From positions 1 through 61,575 of the forward strand of contig DXIO01000034.1 of the NCBI GenBank assembly GCA_019112875.1: a stretch of DNA of 61,575 bases, in the 5' to 3' direction. Each line of letters opens with the position of its first letter. Position 1 is the stretch's first letter. The translations under genes and the position numbers were made by a program. This document shows positions 32,969 to 41,295 of the stretch, one piece after another. A model generated the notes under the pieces. It was not told the origin of the DNA, did not search any database, and was given only the letters and a program-made list of their open reading frames with translations. The DNA comes from Candidatus Aquabacterium excrementipullorum. GTDB taxonomy: Bacteria; Pseudomonadota; Gammaproteobacteria; Burkholderiales; Burkholderiaceae_C.

Positions 32969-34666
32969 TCAGGCCGCGGCCTTCACCGCATCGCGTCGCA
33001 CCAGCCGGTTCACACCCTGCACGATCGCCTGCATCGCGGCCGCCACGATGTGCACGTCACGGCCCGCGCCGAAGGTGGGCGGCGCCTTGCCGATGGCCAC
33101 CTCGATCAGCGTGAGCGCCGTGGCCTGTGCGCCGGCGGTCTGCGCATGCTCGTGGAAGTCGTCCACACGCAGCTCGCCATGCAGCAGGCCCGAACGGTTG
33201 AACGCATCCACCGCCGCCGACACCGGCCCGTTGCCCTGGCCGCGCAGCGTCATCGCGTGGCCCCGGTGCGTGACCTCCAGCACCACGTGCGTGCCGTCGG
33301 CGCCATCGTCGCTGCGGTGGCCGCGCAGCACCCAGTCTTGCGCCGCGCCATCGGGCGATGCGATGTACTCGCGCTCGAACAGCGACCACAGGCGATCGGC
33401 CGTGAACTCGCCGCCCTCGGTGTCCGTCTCGCGCTGCACCACGCCGCTGAACTCCACCTGCATGCGGCGCGGCATCGTGATGCCGTGGTGGTTCTCCAGC
33501 AGGAAGGCGATGCCGCCCTTGCCGGACTGGCTGTTCACGCGCACCACCGAGTCGTAGCTGCGGCCCAGGTCGGCCGGGTCGATGGGCAGGTAGGGCACTT
33601 CCCAGATGCCATCCGGATCCTGCGCCGCGAAGCCCTTCTTGATCGCATCCTGGTGCGAGCCCGAGAAGGCCGTGAACACCAGGTCGCCTGCGTACGGGTG
33701 GCGCGGGTGCACGGGCAACTGCGTGCAGTCCTCGGCCACGCGCGCGATCTCGTTGATGCTGGAGAAATCCAGCCCCGGGTGCACGCCCTGGGTGTAGAGG
33801 TTCAAGGCCAGCGTCACCAGGTCCACATTGCCGGTGCGCTCGCCGTTACCGAACAGGCAGCCCTCCACACGCTGGGCGCCGGCCATCACGGCCAGTTCGG
33901 CGGCGGCCACGGCGGTGCCACGGTCGTTGTGCGGGTGCACGCTCAGGATGATGGCGTCGCGGCGCGTGAGGTTGCGGTGCATCCACTCGATCTGGTCGGC
34001 GAACACATTGGGCGTGGACACCTCCACCGTGGTCGGCAGGTTGATGATCACGGGGTGCTCGGCCGTGCCGCCCCACGCGTCCACCACCGCATCGCACACC
34101 TCGCGGGCGAAGGGCAGTTCGGTGGCCATGAAGGTCTCGGGGCTGTACTCGAAGGTCCAGTCCGTCTCGGGCTGCGCGTCGGCCAGCTGGCGCATCAGCG
34201 TGGTGGCGCGCACGGCCATGGCCTTCACCTCGGGCTGCTCCAGGTTGAAGACGATGCGCCGCCAGGCCGGCGCCGTCGCGCTGTACAGGTGCACGATGGC
34301 GCGCGGCGCGCCGCGCAGCGATTCGAAGGTGCGGCGGATCAGGTCTTCACGCGCCTGGGTCAGCACCTCGATGGTCACATCGTCGGGGATGAGCTTCTCC
34401 TCGATCAGGCGACGCACGAAGTCGAAATCCGTCTGCGAGGCCGAGGGAAAGGCCACCTCGATCTGCTTGAGGCCGATCCCCACCAGCGTCTGGAACATGC
34501 GCAGCTTGCGCTCGGCGTCCATGGGCTCGAACAGGGCCTGATTGCCGTCGCGCAGGTCGGTGCTCATCCACACCGGCGGGGCGGTGATGGTGCGGTTCGG
34601 CCAGGTGCGGTCAGGCAGTTGAACAGGCGGGAAGGCTTGGTACTTGGTCGACGGATTGGAGAGCAT
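32969..34666 (-). CDS. leuA: 2-Isopropylmalate synthase
   Basis: A 565-residue enzyme of the long LeuA type. It condenses 2-ketoisovalerate with acetyl-CoA, the first committed step of leucine synthesis. The catalytic TIM barrel starts [17 protein letters not shown] (metal Asp and catalytic Arg). The [20 protein letters not shown] block supplies the metal histidines, and [20 protein letters not shown] follows. The C-terminal regulatory domain, about residue 430 onward, binds leucine for feedback inhibition. The start at 34666 is preceded by a leader with all the marks of a leucine attenuator. leuA is alone here, converging with the flavin reductase gene. Confidence 0.95.
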   Translation of the reverse strand: MLSNPSTKYQAFPPVQLPDRTWPNRTITAPPVWMSTDLRDGNQALFEPMDAERKLRMFQTLVGIGLKQIEVAFPSASQTDFDFVRRLIEEKLIPDDVTIEVLTQAREDLIRRTFESLRGAPRAIVHLYSATAPAWRRIVFNLEQPEVKAMAVRATTLMRQLADAQPETDWTFEYSPETFMATELPFAREVCDAVVDAWGGTAEHPVIINLPTTVEVSTPNVFADQIEWMHRNLTRRDAIILSVHPHNDRGTAVAAAELAVMAGAQRVEGCLFGNGERTGNVDLVTLALNLYTQGVHPGLDFSSINEIARVAEDCTQLPVHPRHPYAGDLVFTAFSGSHQDAIKKGFAAQDPDGIWEVPYLPIDPADLGRSYDSVVRVNSQSGKGGIAFLLENHHGITMPRRMQVEFSGVVQRETDTEGGEFTADRLWSLFEREYIASPDGAAQDWVLRGHRSDDGADGTHVVLEVTHRGHAMTLRGQGNGPVSAAVDAFNRSGLLHGELRVDDFHEHAQTAGAQATALTLIEVAIGKAPPTFGAGRDVHIVAAAMQAIVQGVNRLVRRDAVKAAA

Positions 34667-34770
34667 CGGGACACCTTTTGGACGGTTGGTTTTTCGGGTT
34701 TTGAGAAAGAGGCCCGAAGTGCCTTCCGAGAGGTCCGATCCGTCTGATCGGTTTTGTGCGGCGCACAAAT

Positions 34771-34805
34771 GAAAACCCCGGCGGAGGCGACCTCGAGCCG
34801 GGGTT
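34771..34805 (-). terminator. leuA attenuator terminator
   Basis: On the minus strand the 9-bp stem AACCCCGGC/GCCGGGGTT (34797-34805 and 34774-34782) with a 14-base loop is followed by TTTTC, an intrinsic terminator placed 105 bases before the leuA start. A second perfect stem, CCTGACA/TGTCAGG (34811-34831), lies between it and the leader stop codon. Together they fit a transcription attenuation leader. Confidence 0.8.
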
Positions 34806-34831
34806 GTTGGCCTGACAGGGTGGGTGTCAGG

Positions 34832-34915
34832 CTATGCGCGCAAGCAGCAGGCGCTCCCAGCCGAGGGCGGGGTGCCTAGTAGGTTCAAGGCGGTGAACAG
34901 GGCTTGCGACAACAT
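34832..34915 (-). CDS. leuL: leuA leader peptide
   Basis: A 27-residue open frame, starting MLSQALFTALNLLGTPP and ending in TAG immediately before the attenuator hairpins. Five of its first 13 residues are leucine (positions 2, 6, 10, 12, 13). Positions 12-13 are tandem CTA codons, which are rare in this GC-rich genome, so ribosome stalling on low leucyl-tRNA would be strong. This follows the classical leader design; stalling would change the downstream folding and prevent termination. No clear Shine-Dalgarno is seen, and the promoter places transcription start at about the ATG, so translation may be leaderless. Confidence 0.75.
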   Translation of the reverse strand: MLSQALFTALNLLGTPPSAGSACCLRA

Positions 34916-34922
34916 GGGGTGC

Positions 34923-34952
34923 AGTATGCGGGCTGGGCTGGAAAGCTGTCAA
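34923..34952 (-). promoter_or_regulatory. Promoter of leuA and its leader
   Basis: Minus strand: perfect -35 TTGACA (34947-34952) and -10 CATACT (34923-34928) with an 18-base spacer. Predicted start at about 34916, one base before the leader ATG. Confidence 0.6.
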
Positions 34953-35047
34953 CCGAAAGGACATTCAGACTTGTCTCAGCCCGCAACGTAAACGACGTCA
35001 GGCGAACCGAATGCTGCACGGCAGCAGTGGCGCAGACGGTCGAAAGA

Positions 35048-36793
35048 TCAGGCCTTGGCCGGTTCCTTCTCGTGCGCTTTCTCCTGCTCCTGCAGCACGC
35101 GCCACAGCACCTTGCCCGCGCCCGACTTGGGCAGCGCCTCGCTGAACTGCACGATGCGCGGGTACTTGTAGACGGCCATCTGCTCGCGCGCCCAGTCGAT
35201 GATCTGCTGCTCGGTCACGGTGCCGCGCGCTTCGGGCCGCAGCACGACCACGGCCTTGACGGTCTCGCCACGGTAGTCGTCGTGGGCGGAGATCACGCAG
35301 GCCTCCTGCACGGCGGGGTGCTTGTACAGCAGCATCTCCACCTCGGATGGCCACACCTTGAAGCCGCTGGCGTTGATCATGCGCTTCAGTCGATCGGTGA
35401 TGAAGAAGTAGCCTTCATCGTCCATGCGGCCCAGGTCCCCCGTGCGGAAGAAGCGCTTCCCGTCGATCTCGATGAACGCGGCGGCCGTGGCCTCGGGGTG
35501 GCGCCAGTAGCCCTGGAACACCATCGGCCCGTGGCTCACGATCTCGCCCACCTCGCCCTGGGGCAGTTCTTGCAGCGTGGCCGGATCGATGATGCGCGCA
35601 TCGGTGCCGAACATCGGCATGCCCAGGCACTGCAGCTTGGCGCCTTCGGGCGGGTTGGCGTGCGTCGGCGCGGCGGTTTCCGTCAGGCCATAGCCTTCGC
35701 AGAAGGTCAGGCCGAACTCGGCCTTCAGGCGCTGGGCCACGGCCTCGGGCATGGCCGCGCCGCCACCGCTCAGGTAGTACAGGCTGGACAGGTCGAAGTG
35801 CTTGTAGTTCGGGCTGTTGAACAGGTCCATGATCATCGTGGGGATGCAGGTCCAGTGCGTGACCTTCAGCCGCGAGATCAGGGTGCCGGCCAGCTCGCGG
35901 TCCCAGCGCGGCATCAGGGCCACGGTGGCGCCGTTGTAGATGGGCCCCAGCACGCCGTAGAGCATGCCGGTGATGTGGAACAGCGGCACCACGCCCAGCG
36001 TCACGCTGTCGGCGGTGGACTGGCCCCACAGCCCACCCGCGATGGCGTTGTGCATCAGCGAGCGGTGCGTGTGCATGCAGCCCTTGGGCAGGCCGGTGGT
36101 GCCCGAGGTGTAGGGCAGCAGCGCCAGGTCGTCCGGGTGGCCCAGGTAGGGCGCGGGCACGCGGTTCAGGGCGATGGCGTCCGTCCAGCGCGTGGCGCCT
36201 TCGGGCAGCGGGTGCTCGGTGCGCAGCCACTGCAGCAGCGGGGCTGGGGCGTTGAGGCTGGCGTCGTCCTCCGCAGGCATCAGGTCGGCGTAGCGCGAGA
36301 CCACCACGTGGCGCAGGCGCTCGGCCGTGGGCACGGCCAGGTTCGCGTCATGCACGATGCCGGCCAGATCGGCCGTGCACAGCGCCACGCGGGCCTGCGC
36401 ATCGGTGATGTAGTGCTTGAACTCCTCGGCCTTGTTCATCGGGTTCACGGGCACGACCACGCCCTGCGCGCGCAGGATGGCGTGGTAGCCGATCACATAC
36501 TGCGGGCAGTTCTGCGTGTACAGCAGCACGCGGTCCCCGGGGCGCACGCCCGCATCCTGCTGCAGCCAGCCGGCCAGGGCCTCGGCGCGGCGCTTGAGCT
36601 CGCCGTAGGTGATGGCCTGGCCCATGAACAGGTAGGCCACCTTGTTGGGGTAGCGCGCGGCGGAGACCTCCAGGTTGTGCCACAGCGTGGTCTCGGGCAC
36701 GGAGATGGTCAAGGGCAGGCGCGAGGGCCAGTGGGCCAGGTGCGGGGCCTTGGGATTGGGGTGGGCGGGATGAAGTTGCAGTGCGTCGGACAT
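35048..36793 (-). CDS. AMP-forming acyl-CoA synthetase (long-chain fatty acid-CoA ligase-like)
   Basis: A 581-residue member of the ANL superfamily. It activates a carboxylic acid to acyl-AMP and then acyl-CoA. Motifs in order: phosphate loop LLPYTSGTTGLPKGCMH (about residue 220), YGLTETAAPTHANP (about 370), TGDLGRMDDEGYFFITDRLK with the hinge, and the C-terminal catalytic lysine region LPKSGAGKVLWRVL. Length fits medium/long-chain ligases; the substrate could also be an aromatic or branched acid. A GTTCC/GGAAC dyad upstream may be its operator. It is divergent from a DUF1653 gene. The start at 36793 is favoured; upstream in-frame ATGs add non-conserved residues. Confidence 0.85.
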   Translation of the reverse strand: MSDALQLHPAHPNPKAPHLAHWPSRLPLTISVPETTLWHNLEVSAARYPNKVAYLFMGQAITYGELKRRAEALAGWLQQDAGVRPGDRVLLYTQNCPQYVIGYHAILRAQGVVVPVNPMNKAEEFKHYITDAQARVALCTADLAGIVHDANLAVPTAERLRHVVVSRYADLMPAEDDASLNAPAPLLQWLRTEHPLPEGATRWTDAIALNRVPAPYLGHPDDLALLPYTSGTTGLPKGCMHTHRSLMHNAIAGGLWGQSTADSVTLGVVPLFHITGMLYGVLGPIYNGATVALMPRWDRELAGTLISRLKVTHWTCIPTMIMDLFNSPNYKHFDLSSLYYLSGGGAAMPEAVAQRLKAEFGLTFCEGYGLTETAAPTHANPPEGAKLQCLGMPMFGTDARIIDPATLQELPQGEVGEIVSHGPMVFQGYWRHPEATAAAFIEIDGKRFFRTGDLGRMDDEGYFFITDRLKRMINASGFKVWPSEVEMLLYKHPAVQEACVISAHDDYRGETVKAVVVLRPEARGTVTEQQIIDWAREQMAVYKYPRIVQFSEALPKSGAGKVLWRVLQEQEKAHEKEPAKA

Positions 36794-36908
36794 GGTGTGA
36801 AGCAGCGGCTTTGTGGATGCCAACAGCGGCATCTTCTTTGTTGCAGTTCCGGTGTAATCGATGTGTCGGCCAGCGCGTATCCGTATCGTCCCTGTGTCGA
36901 AATGGGGC

Positions 36909-36925
36909 GTTCCATTTGGCGGAAC
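36909..36925. promoter_or_regulatory. Possible operator GTTCC-N7-GGAAC
   Basis: A perfect 5-bp dyad in the 243-base region between the acyl-CoA ligase and the DUF1653 gene. The form resembles IclR- or TetR-type sites; no such regulator is adjacent, so the assignment is weak. Confidence 0.3.
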
Positions 36926-37036
36926 ACGGTGTGTGCGCCAACGCACGATTTGTCCGGCATCGTCATTGAGCACGGGCGTGAAGCGCTGTAAAGGTGAGGC
37001 CCAAAGGGATGCAAAACGGACATCTATGATGGCGAC

Positions 37037-37312
37037 ATGAGCGACGACACCCGCCCCGTTCCGCCCCTGCCCGATCTGCGGCCGGGCCTGTACCGCCACT
37101 ACAAGGGCCAGCTGTACCAGGCCTATGGCGTCGCGCGCCACAGCGAGACCTTCGAACCCGTGGTGGTCTACCGGCCGCTGTACGGCGAGGGCGCGCTCTG
37201 GGTGCGGCCTTACGAGATGTTCACCGGCACGCTGGAGGTGGATGGGCAGGTGCGCCAGCGCTTCGCCTGGGAAGCCGATGCGGCAGGCGCCAACGCGGGC
37301 CACATTGGCTGA
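37037..37312 (+). CDS. DUF1653 domain protein
   Basis: A 91-residue soluble protein. The segment GLYRHYKGQLYQAYGVARHSET, then VVVYRPLYGEGALWVRPYEMF is the DUF1653 core, and nearly the whole protein is this domain. Such proteins are small, with an SH3-like predicted beta fold, and occur widely in proteobacteria. No function is established. It stands alone, divergent from the acyl-CoA ligase and about 90 bases before a small membrane protein gene, with no evident operon. Confidence 0.85.
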   Translation: MSDDTRPVPPLPDLRPGLYRHYKGQLYQAYGVARHSETFEPVVVYRPLYGEGALWVRPYEMFTGTLEVDGQVRQRFAWEADAAGANAGHIG

Positions 37313-37403
37313 ATCGGCACATCGCTGGCCGCCCATGCCCAGCCGCTTTTGATGCAATGGCCAGCATGACGACACCGGTGCGTGTCATCGAGGAGTGCAA
37401 CCC

Positions 37404-37859
37404 GTGAGCGCCAAACAGAAACTGCTGAGCCTGCTCTATGTGCTGATCGCGCTGCTGGCGCTGGCGGGCACCTGGGGCCATGCCCTTGGCTACCTGCCGC
37501 TGGGCATCGTGCAGGCCAATGTGCGGTTCTGGCAGGACACGCTGGCCACCCCGGCCAGCCGCTTCATCGGCGTGGACATCATCATGCTGTGCATGGCCGT
37601 CTGGCTGTGGATGCTGACCGAGGCGCGCCGCATCGGGCTGCGCGGCGTGTGGTGGTACATCGCGGGCTCCGTGCTGATCGGCGTGAGCACCTTCGTGCCG
37701 CTGTTCCTGGCCCACCGCGAGGTGGCGCGGGCGCGGCGCGGCGAGGGGCGCGAGGGCGCCGGCCTGCACGCGGGCGACTGGGCCGGCATGGCCCTGGTGC
37801 TGGTGGTGGCCCTGGGCTACACGGCGCATTCCTTCGGTGTTCCGCTGCCGGGGTTGTAA
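37404..37859 (+). CDS. DUF2834 family small membrane protein
   Basis: A 151-residue protein with four hydrophobic segments (about residues 6-26, 50-70, 82-104 and 128-146). The region [20 protein letters not shown], then [12 protein letters not shown] and [16 protein letters not shown] fits DUF2834. The GTG start at 37404 is chosen because AGGAG (37391-37395) lies eight bases before it; an in-frame GTG at 37395 would overlap that site. A stretch near residues 112-125 is Arg/Glu-rich and probably cytoplasmic. The function is unknown, and the gene precedes the diiron-motif protein by 126 bases. Confidence 0.75.
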   Translation: MSAKQKLLSLLYVLIALLALAGTWGHALGYLPLGIVQANVRFWQDTLATPASRFIGVDIIMLCMAVWLWMLTEARRIGLRGVWWYIAGSVLIGVSTFVPLFLAHREVARARRGEGREGAGLHAGDWAGMALVLVVALGYTAHSFGVPLPGL

Positions 37860-37985
37860 GCCCCTTCCTTCCACCTTCGCGAGCTTGTCTGGCTGACGCG
37901 CCGGCGCCCTCGGGCCCGGCCGGTGGCCGCGCTCGCCCCTGCGATCCCGGCTGGCCGGGGCAGGGCCGCAACCGGAGACGAGACC

Positions 37986-38867
37986 ATGAGCCGCCACCCT
38001 TACCATGATCAGCGCCCCATCCAGCCGCGCGAGAAGCTGGATTTCAAGCTGGACACCGGCATTCCCCGCTTCTGGAACGGCGGCGATCCGTTCAGGACGC
38101 GCCTGTTCGACGCCATGTCCATCACCTTCCCGGTGGGTGAGCGCTACTTCATCAGCACGGTGCGCAACTACCGCGAGCAGATCACCGACCCGCATCTGCA
38201 AGAAGAGGCGCGTGACTTCATCCGCCAGGAGGCGCAGCACGGCATGGTGCACATCCAGTTCAACAAGTTGCTGGAGAAGCAGGGCATCAACGTGCCGTGG
38301 ATGGAGCGCATGCTGGACGCCAAGTTCCGATGGCAGCTCAAGTGGTGGCCCAAGTCCTTCAACCTGGCCTACACGGCCGCGGCCGAGCACCTCACGGCCA
38401 TGATGTGCACCACCTTCATGGAGCGCCGCGAGATCGTCGAGCCATTCGACCCCCGCGTGCGAGCCATGTACGCCTGGCATGCCATCGAAGAGGTGGAGCA
38501 CAAGGCCGTGGCCTTCGACGTGCTGCAGAAGGTGGCCAAGGTGGGCTATGTGCAGCGCGTGCTGGGCCTGGTGTACTTCAGCATCGAGTACCCCATCGGT
38601 GTCATGTGGACCATGAACCAGATGTTCAAGGCCGATGGCTTCGGCTTCTTCAAGCGGCTGGGCCTGTGGGCCAAGGGCCTGTGGTGGATGTACAAGCCGG
38701 GCGGTGTCTTCCTGCCGGCGCTGGGCTACTATCTGACGTACTACAAACCCGGCTTCCACCCTTGGCAGCACAAGGAGATGACGTCGTACGAGGCGTGGAC
38801 AGAGGCCTTCGAGCGCACGGGCGATCCCGTCGTGGCATCGGATGCGCTGAACCTGCTGGCACGCTGA
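37986..38867 (+). CDS. PF10118-type predicted metal-dependent hydrolase with diiron-like motifs
   Basis: A 293-residue helical protein of the predicted metal-dependent hydrolase family (COG3687). Two E-x-x-H motifs are visible: RQEAQHGMVH at about residues 77-86 and IEEVEHKAVAF near 170-180. An isolated Glu lies in AAEHLTAMM between them. This spacing resembles ferritin-like diiron carboxylate proteins, so metal binding is likely, while hydrolase activity is only a database-style prediction. A Trp/Tyr-rich C-terminus (GLWWMYKPGGVF) may contact membrane. It converges with an AraC gene whose stop lies three bases away. Confidence 0.8.
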   Translation: MSRHPYHDQRPIQPREKLDFKLDTGIPRFWNGGDPFRTRLFDAMSITFPVGERYFISTVRNYREQITDPHLQEEARDFIRQEAQHGMVHIQFNKLLEKQGINVPWMERMLDAKFRWQLKWWPKSFNLAYTAAAEHLTAMMCTTFMERREIVEPFDPRVRAMYAWHAIEEVEHKAVAFDVLQKVAKVGYVQRVLGLVYFSIEYPIGVMWTMNQMFKADGFGFFKRLGLWAKGLWWMYKPGGVFLPALGYYLTYYKPGFHPWQHKEMTSYEAWTEAFERTGDPVVASDALNLLAR

Positions 38868-38870
38868 GCC

Positions 38871-39884
38871 TCAGCCTTGCCCGGCATAGCGCCCGGGCGT
38901 GACGCCGGCCATCGCCTTGAACGCCCGCACGAAGCTGGGCGTGTCGGCATAGCCCAGCCGGGCGGACACCTCGCCCACGGACAGGCCGCCCTCGCCGAGC
39001 AACTGGCGGGCCATGTCGTGCCGCACGCGGTTGGCGATCTCGCGGAAGGTCGTGCCCTGCGTGGCCAGGCGCCGCGCGAAGGTGCTGGCCGACACGCCGG
39101 CCATCTGCGCCAGGAAGCTCTGGCTGGGCTGCTCGCCCACGGTCTGGCGCAGCATCATGTCCACCCAGGACAGCAGGTCGTCTTGCGGCAAGGGGCGGGT
39201 GGATTGCCGCAGCCTGTCGCGGCGCATGGCCAGCTCGTCGGCATTGCCCAGAGGCATGGGGTGCTCCAGCACGCCTGCGGGCAGGCAGATGCGCAGGCTG
39301 GGCACGCCGGGATGCGCGAAGTGGCAACGCATGCGCTTAAGCCCCCGGTACGACGCGGCGTGCGAGGGCTGCGCGCGGGTCAGGTAGGCATCGCACAGGG
39401 GCGCCGCATCGCCCAGCAGGTGCACCAGCAGCCCGTCCATGGCCGCCAGCGCCATGTCGAAGCAGAACAGCATGAAGTCATACGGCATGGCCTGGGCCGG
39501 GAACCAGGCCAGCTCGCAGATGTGCGGTTGTTGCTTCACCTGGAACCGGAAGCTGGGCGAGATCACATCGTAGAACTCCTCGACGCAATGCAGGGCCTCG
39601 CCCAGCGTGGCGCAACTCAGCACGGTGTGCCCCAACTCGCCCAGCTGCCCGGCGGTGATGAGCTGGCCGAGCTGCAGGCCCAGCGCCGCGCCGCCGTGCT
39701 CGCCGACCAGTTGCTGGAAGGTGCGGATCGCTGGCCCGGTGGGCACCTTGGCCAACGGGTGGGCCAGGCGGGCCCGCTCGATGCCCAGCGGGCTCAACGC
39801 GGGCGCGCAGTCGATGTCGCGCTGCTCCAGCAGGTGGAGCAGCAGGTTCAGGTACCTGGCCGGGGAGGTGGCCGCTGGCTTCAT
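38871..39884 (-). CDS. AraC family regulator with arabinose-binding-like N-terminal domain
   Basis: A 337-residue regulator. The N-terminal domain (about 20-205; GLQLGQLITAGQLGELGHTV, LGEALHCVEEFYDVISPSF) is the PF12625 type often linked to lipid or fatty-acid signals. The C-terminal pair of helix-turn-helices is at about 235-335 (SFLAQMAGVSASTFARRLAT and SVGEVSARLGYADTPSFVRAFK). The start at 39884 has AGGGA eight bases upstream; an ATG at 39908 lacks such a site. It is divergent from the SGNH hydrolase gene (127 bases between starts), which is a plausible target. Confidence 0.88.
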   Translation of the reverse strand: MKPAATSPARYLNLLLHLLEQRDIDCAPALSPLGIERARLAHPLAKVPTGPAIRTFQQLVGEHGGAALGLQLGQLITAGQLGELGHTVLSCATLGEALHCVEEFYDVISPSFRFQVKQQPHICELAWFPAQAMPYDFMLFCFDMALAAMDGLLVHLLGDAAPLCDAYLTRAQPSHAASYRGLKRMRCHFAHPGVPSLRICLPAGVLEHPMPLGNADELAMRRDRLRQSTRPLPQDDLLSWVDMMLRQTVGEQPSQSFLAQMAGVSASTFARRLATQGTTFREIANRVRHDMARQLLGEGGLSVGEVSARLGYADTPSFVRAFKAMAGVTPGRYAGQG

Positions 39885-40011
39885 GTGGACATTCCCTAGG
39901 GTGCGCATCGCGTGAAGGGAAATGCTAATGACCTGACGAGATATGCACATTGCGTGCAAGCCCTGATGCGGAAAATCCGCGGCCATCACCCGCATTCAGG
40001 AGACCGCACGC

Positions 40012-41286
40012 ATGTCCACCGTCCCCTTGTCCCACTCGTTGCTCAGGCGCCTGCTGGCCGGTGGCCTGCTGGCGCTGACCTCGCAGGCTGCCCTATCGCA
40101 GACCGCGTCGTGGCAGGCCGCCTGGCAGGCGCCACAGAGCGATGCCTTCCTGTCCGTGTCGGTGAAGCAGGCCACGCTGCGCCAGTTGCTCACCACGCAT
40201 GCCGCCGGCAGCCAGGTGCGCATCCGCGTGAGCAACCTCCAGGGCAGCAAGCCGGTGCGCCTGGGCGCGGTCAGCATCGGCGTGTCGGCCGGTGGCGCGC
40301 AGATCGGAGCGGGCGGGCCCGTGGCGCTGCGTTTCGGCGGGCAGCCGGGCTTGACGCTGGCGGCCGGAGAGAGCCGCTACAGCGACCCGGTCGCACTGAG
40401 CGTGCACGCGATGCAGCGCCTGACGGTGAGCATCCACCTGCCCGACACGGCCGTGTCGATGAGCCGGCACTTCACCGGCAATGAACGGGTGTGGACAGGC
40501 GCCGGCGACCTGACAGAGCAGGCCTCTGCCCAGGGCTTCACCCAGAACGGCAACCTGCTGCTGGCGTCCAGCGTGCTGGTGGACCGGCTGGAGGTCGAGA
40601 CGCCGGCGGGCACGCCGCGCCGCGTGGTGGCCATGTTCGGCGATTCGATCACCGACGGCTTCATGGGCTCGGCCAGCGGCATCCCGCTGATCCCCGGCGT
40701 CGAGCCCATCGGCAACGACGTGCGTTTCCCTGATTTCCTGCAGCGACGGGCCTTGGCCGAGGGCGTGGACGCCACCTTCGTCAACGCGGCGATCAGCGGC
40801 AACCGCCTGCTGTCGGGGCCTTTCCTGCCCATGTTCGGGCCCTCGGGCTTGATCCGGCTGGACAGCGACGTGCTCTCGCTGGCGGGCGTGACGGATGTGG
40901 TCGTGCTCATCGGCATCAACGACCTGGGACTGGCCTTGGCGCCCAGCCTGACCGGCCCGCGCGTGGTAACAGGCCTGGCGGACGTGGTCCGGCGTCTGCA
41001 CCAGAAGGGCCTGCGGGTCACGGTGGGCACGCTGCTGCCATCGCGCGGCGCCTCGTTCGGGCTGGCCCATGGCGGCCCGGCGGTGGATGCCGCGCGTCAG
41101 GCCATCAATGCGTGGATCAAGGCCAGTGGTGTGCCTGACGGCGTGATCGACTTCGATGCATGCATGCAGGAGCCTGGCGACCCGTCCCGTCTGGCGCAGG
41201 CCTACGACAGCGGCGACGGCCTGCATCCCAACACCCGCGGCTACCAGGCGATGGCCGCGTGCGTGGATTTGGCGCGCTTTCGCTGA
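40012..41286 (+). CDS. Secreted SGNH/GDSL hydrolase
   Basis: A 424-residue exported esterase/lipase-type protein. A signal peptide ends near ALS at residue 29. A beta-sandwich-like domain fills about 35-190, and the SGNH hydrolase domain follows. Block I is FGDSITDG with nucleophile Ser212. The oxyanion Gly/Asn come from ISGNR and GINDLG. The catalytic Asp/His are in DGLHPN with His405. All four blocks are intact. It probably deacylates esters outside the cytoplasm, such as polysaccharide acetyl groups or lipids; the substrate is unknown. It is flanked on both sides by AraC regulators of the same subtype, one divergent, one convergent. Confidence 0.88.
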   Translation: MSTVPLSHSLLRRLLAGGLLALTSQAALSQTASWQAAWQAPQSDAFLSVSVKQATLRQLLTTHAAGSQVRIRVSNLQGSKPVRLGAVSIGVSAGGAQIGAGGPVALRFGGQPGLTLAAGESRYSDPVALSVHAMQRLTVSIHLPDTAVSMSRHFTGNERVWTGAGDLTEQASAQGFTQNGNLLLASSVLVDRLEVETPAGTPRRVVAMFGDSITDGFMGSASGIPLIPGVEPIGNDVRFPDFLQRRALAEGVDATFVNAAISGNRLLSGPFLPMFGPSGLIRLDSDVLSLAGVTDVVVLIGINDLGLALAPSLTGPRVVTGLADVVRRLHQKGLRVTVGTLLPSRGASFGLAHGGPAVDAARQAINAWIKASGVPDGVIDFDACMQEPGDPSRLAQAYDSGDGLHPNTRGYQAMAACVDLARFR

Positions 41287-41295
41287 GCGTTGCCT

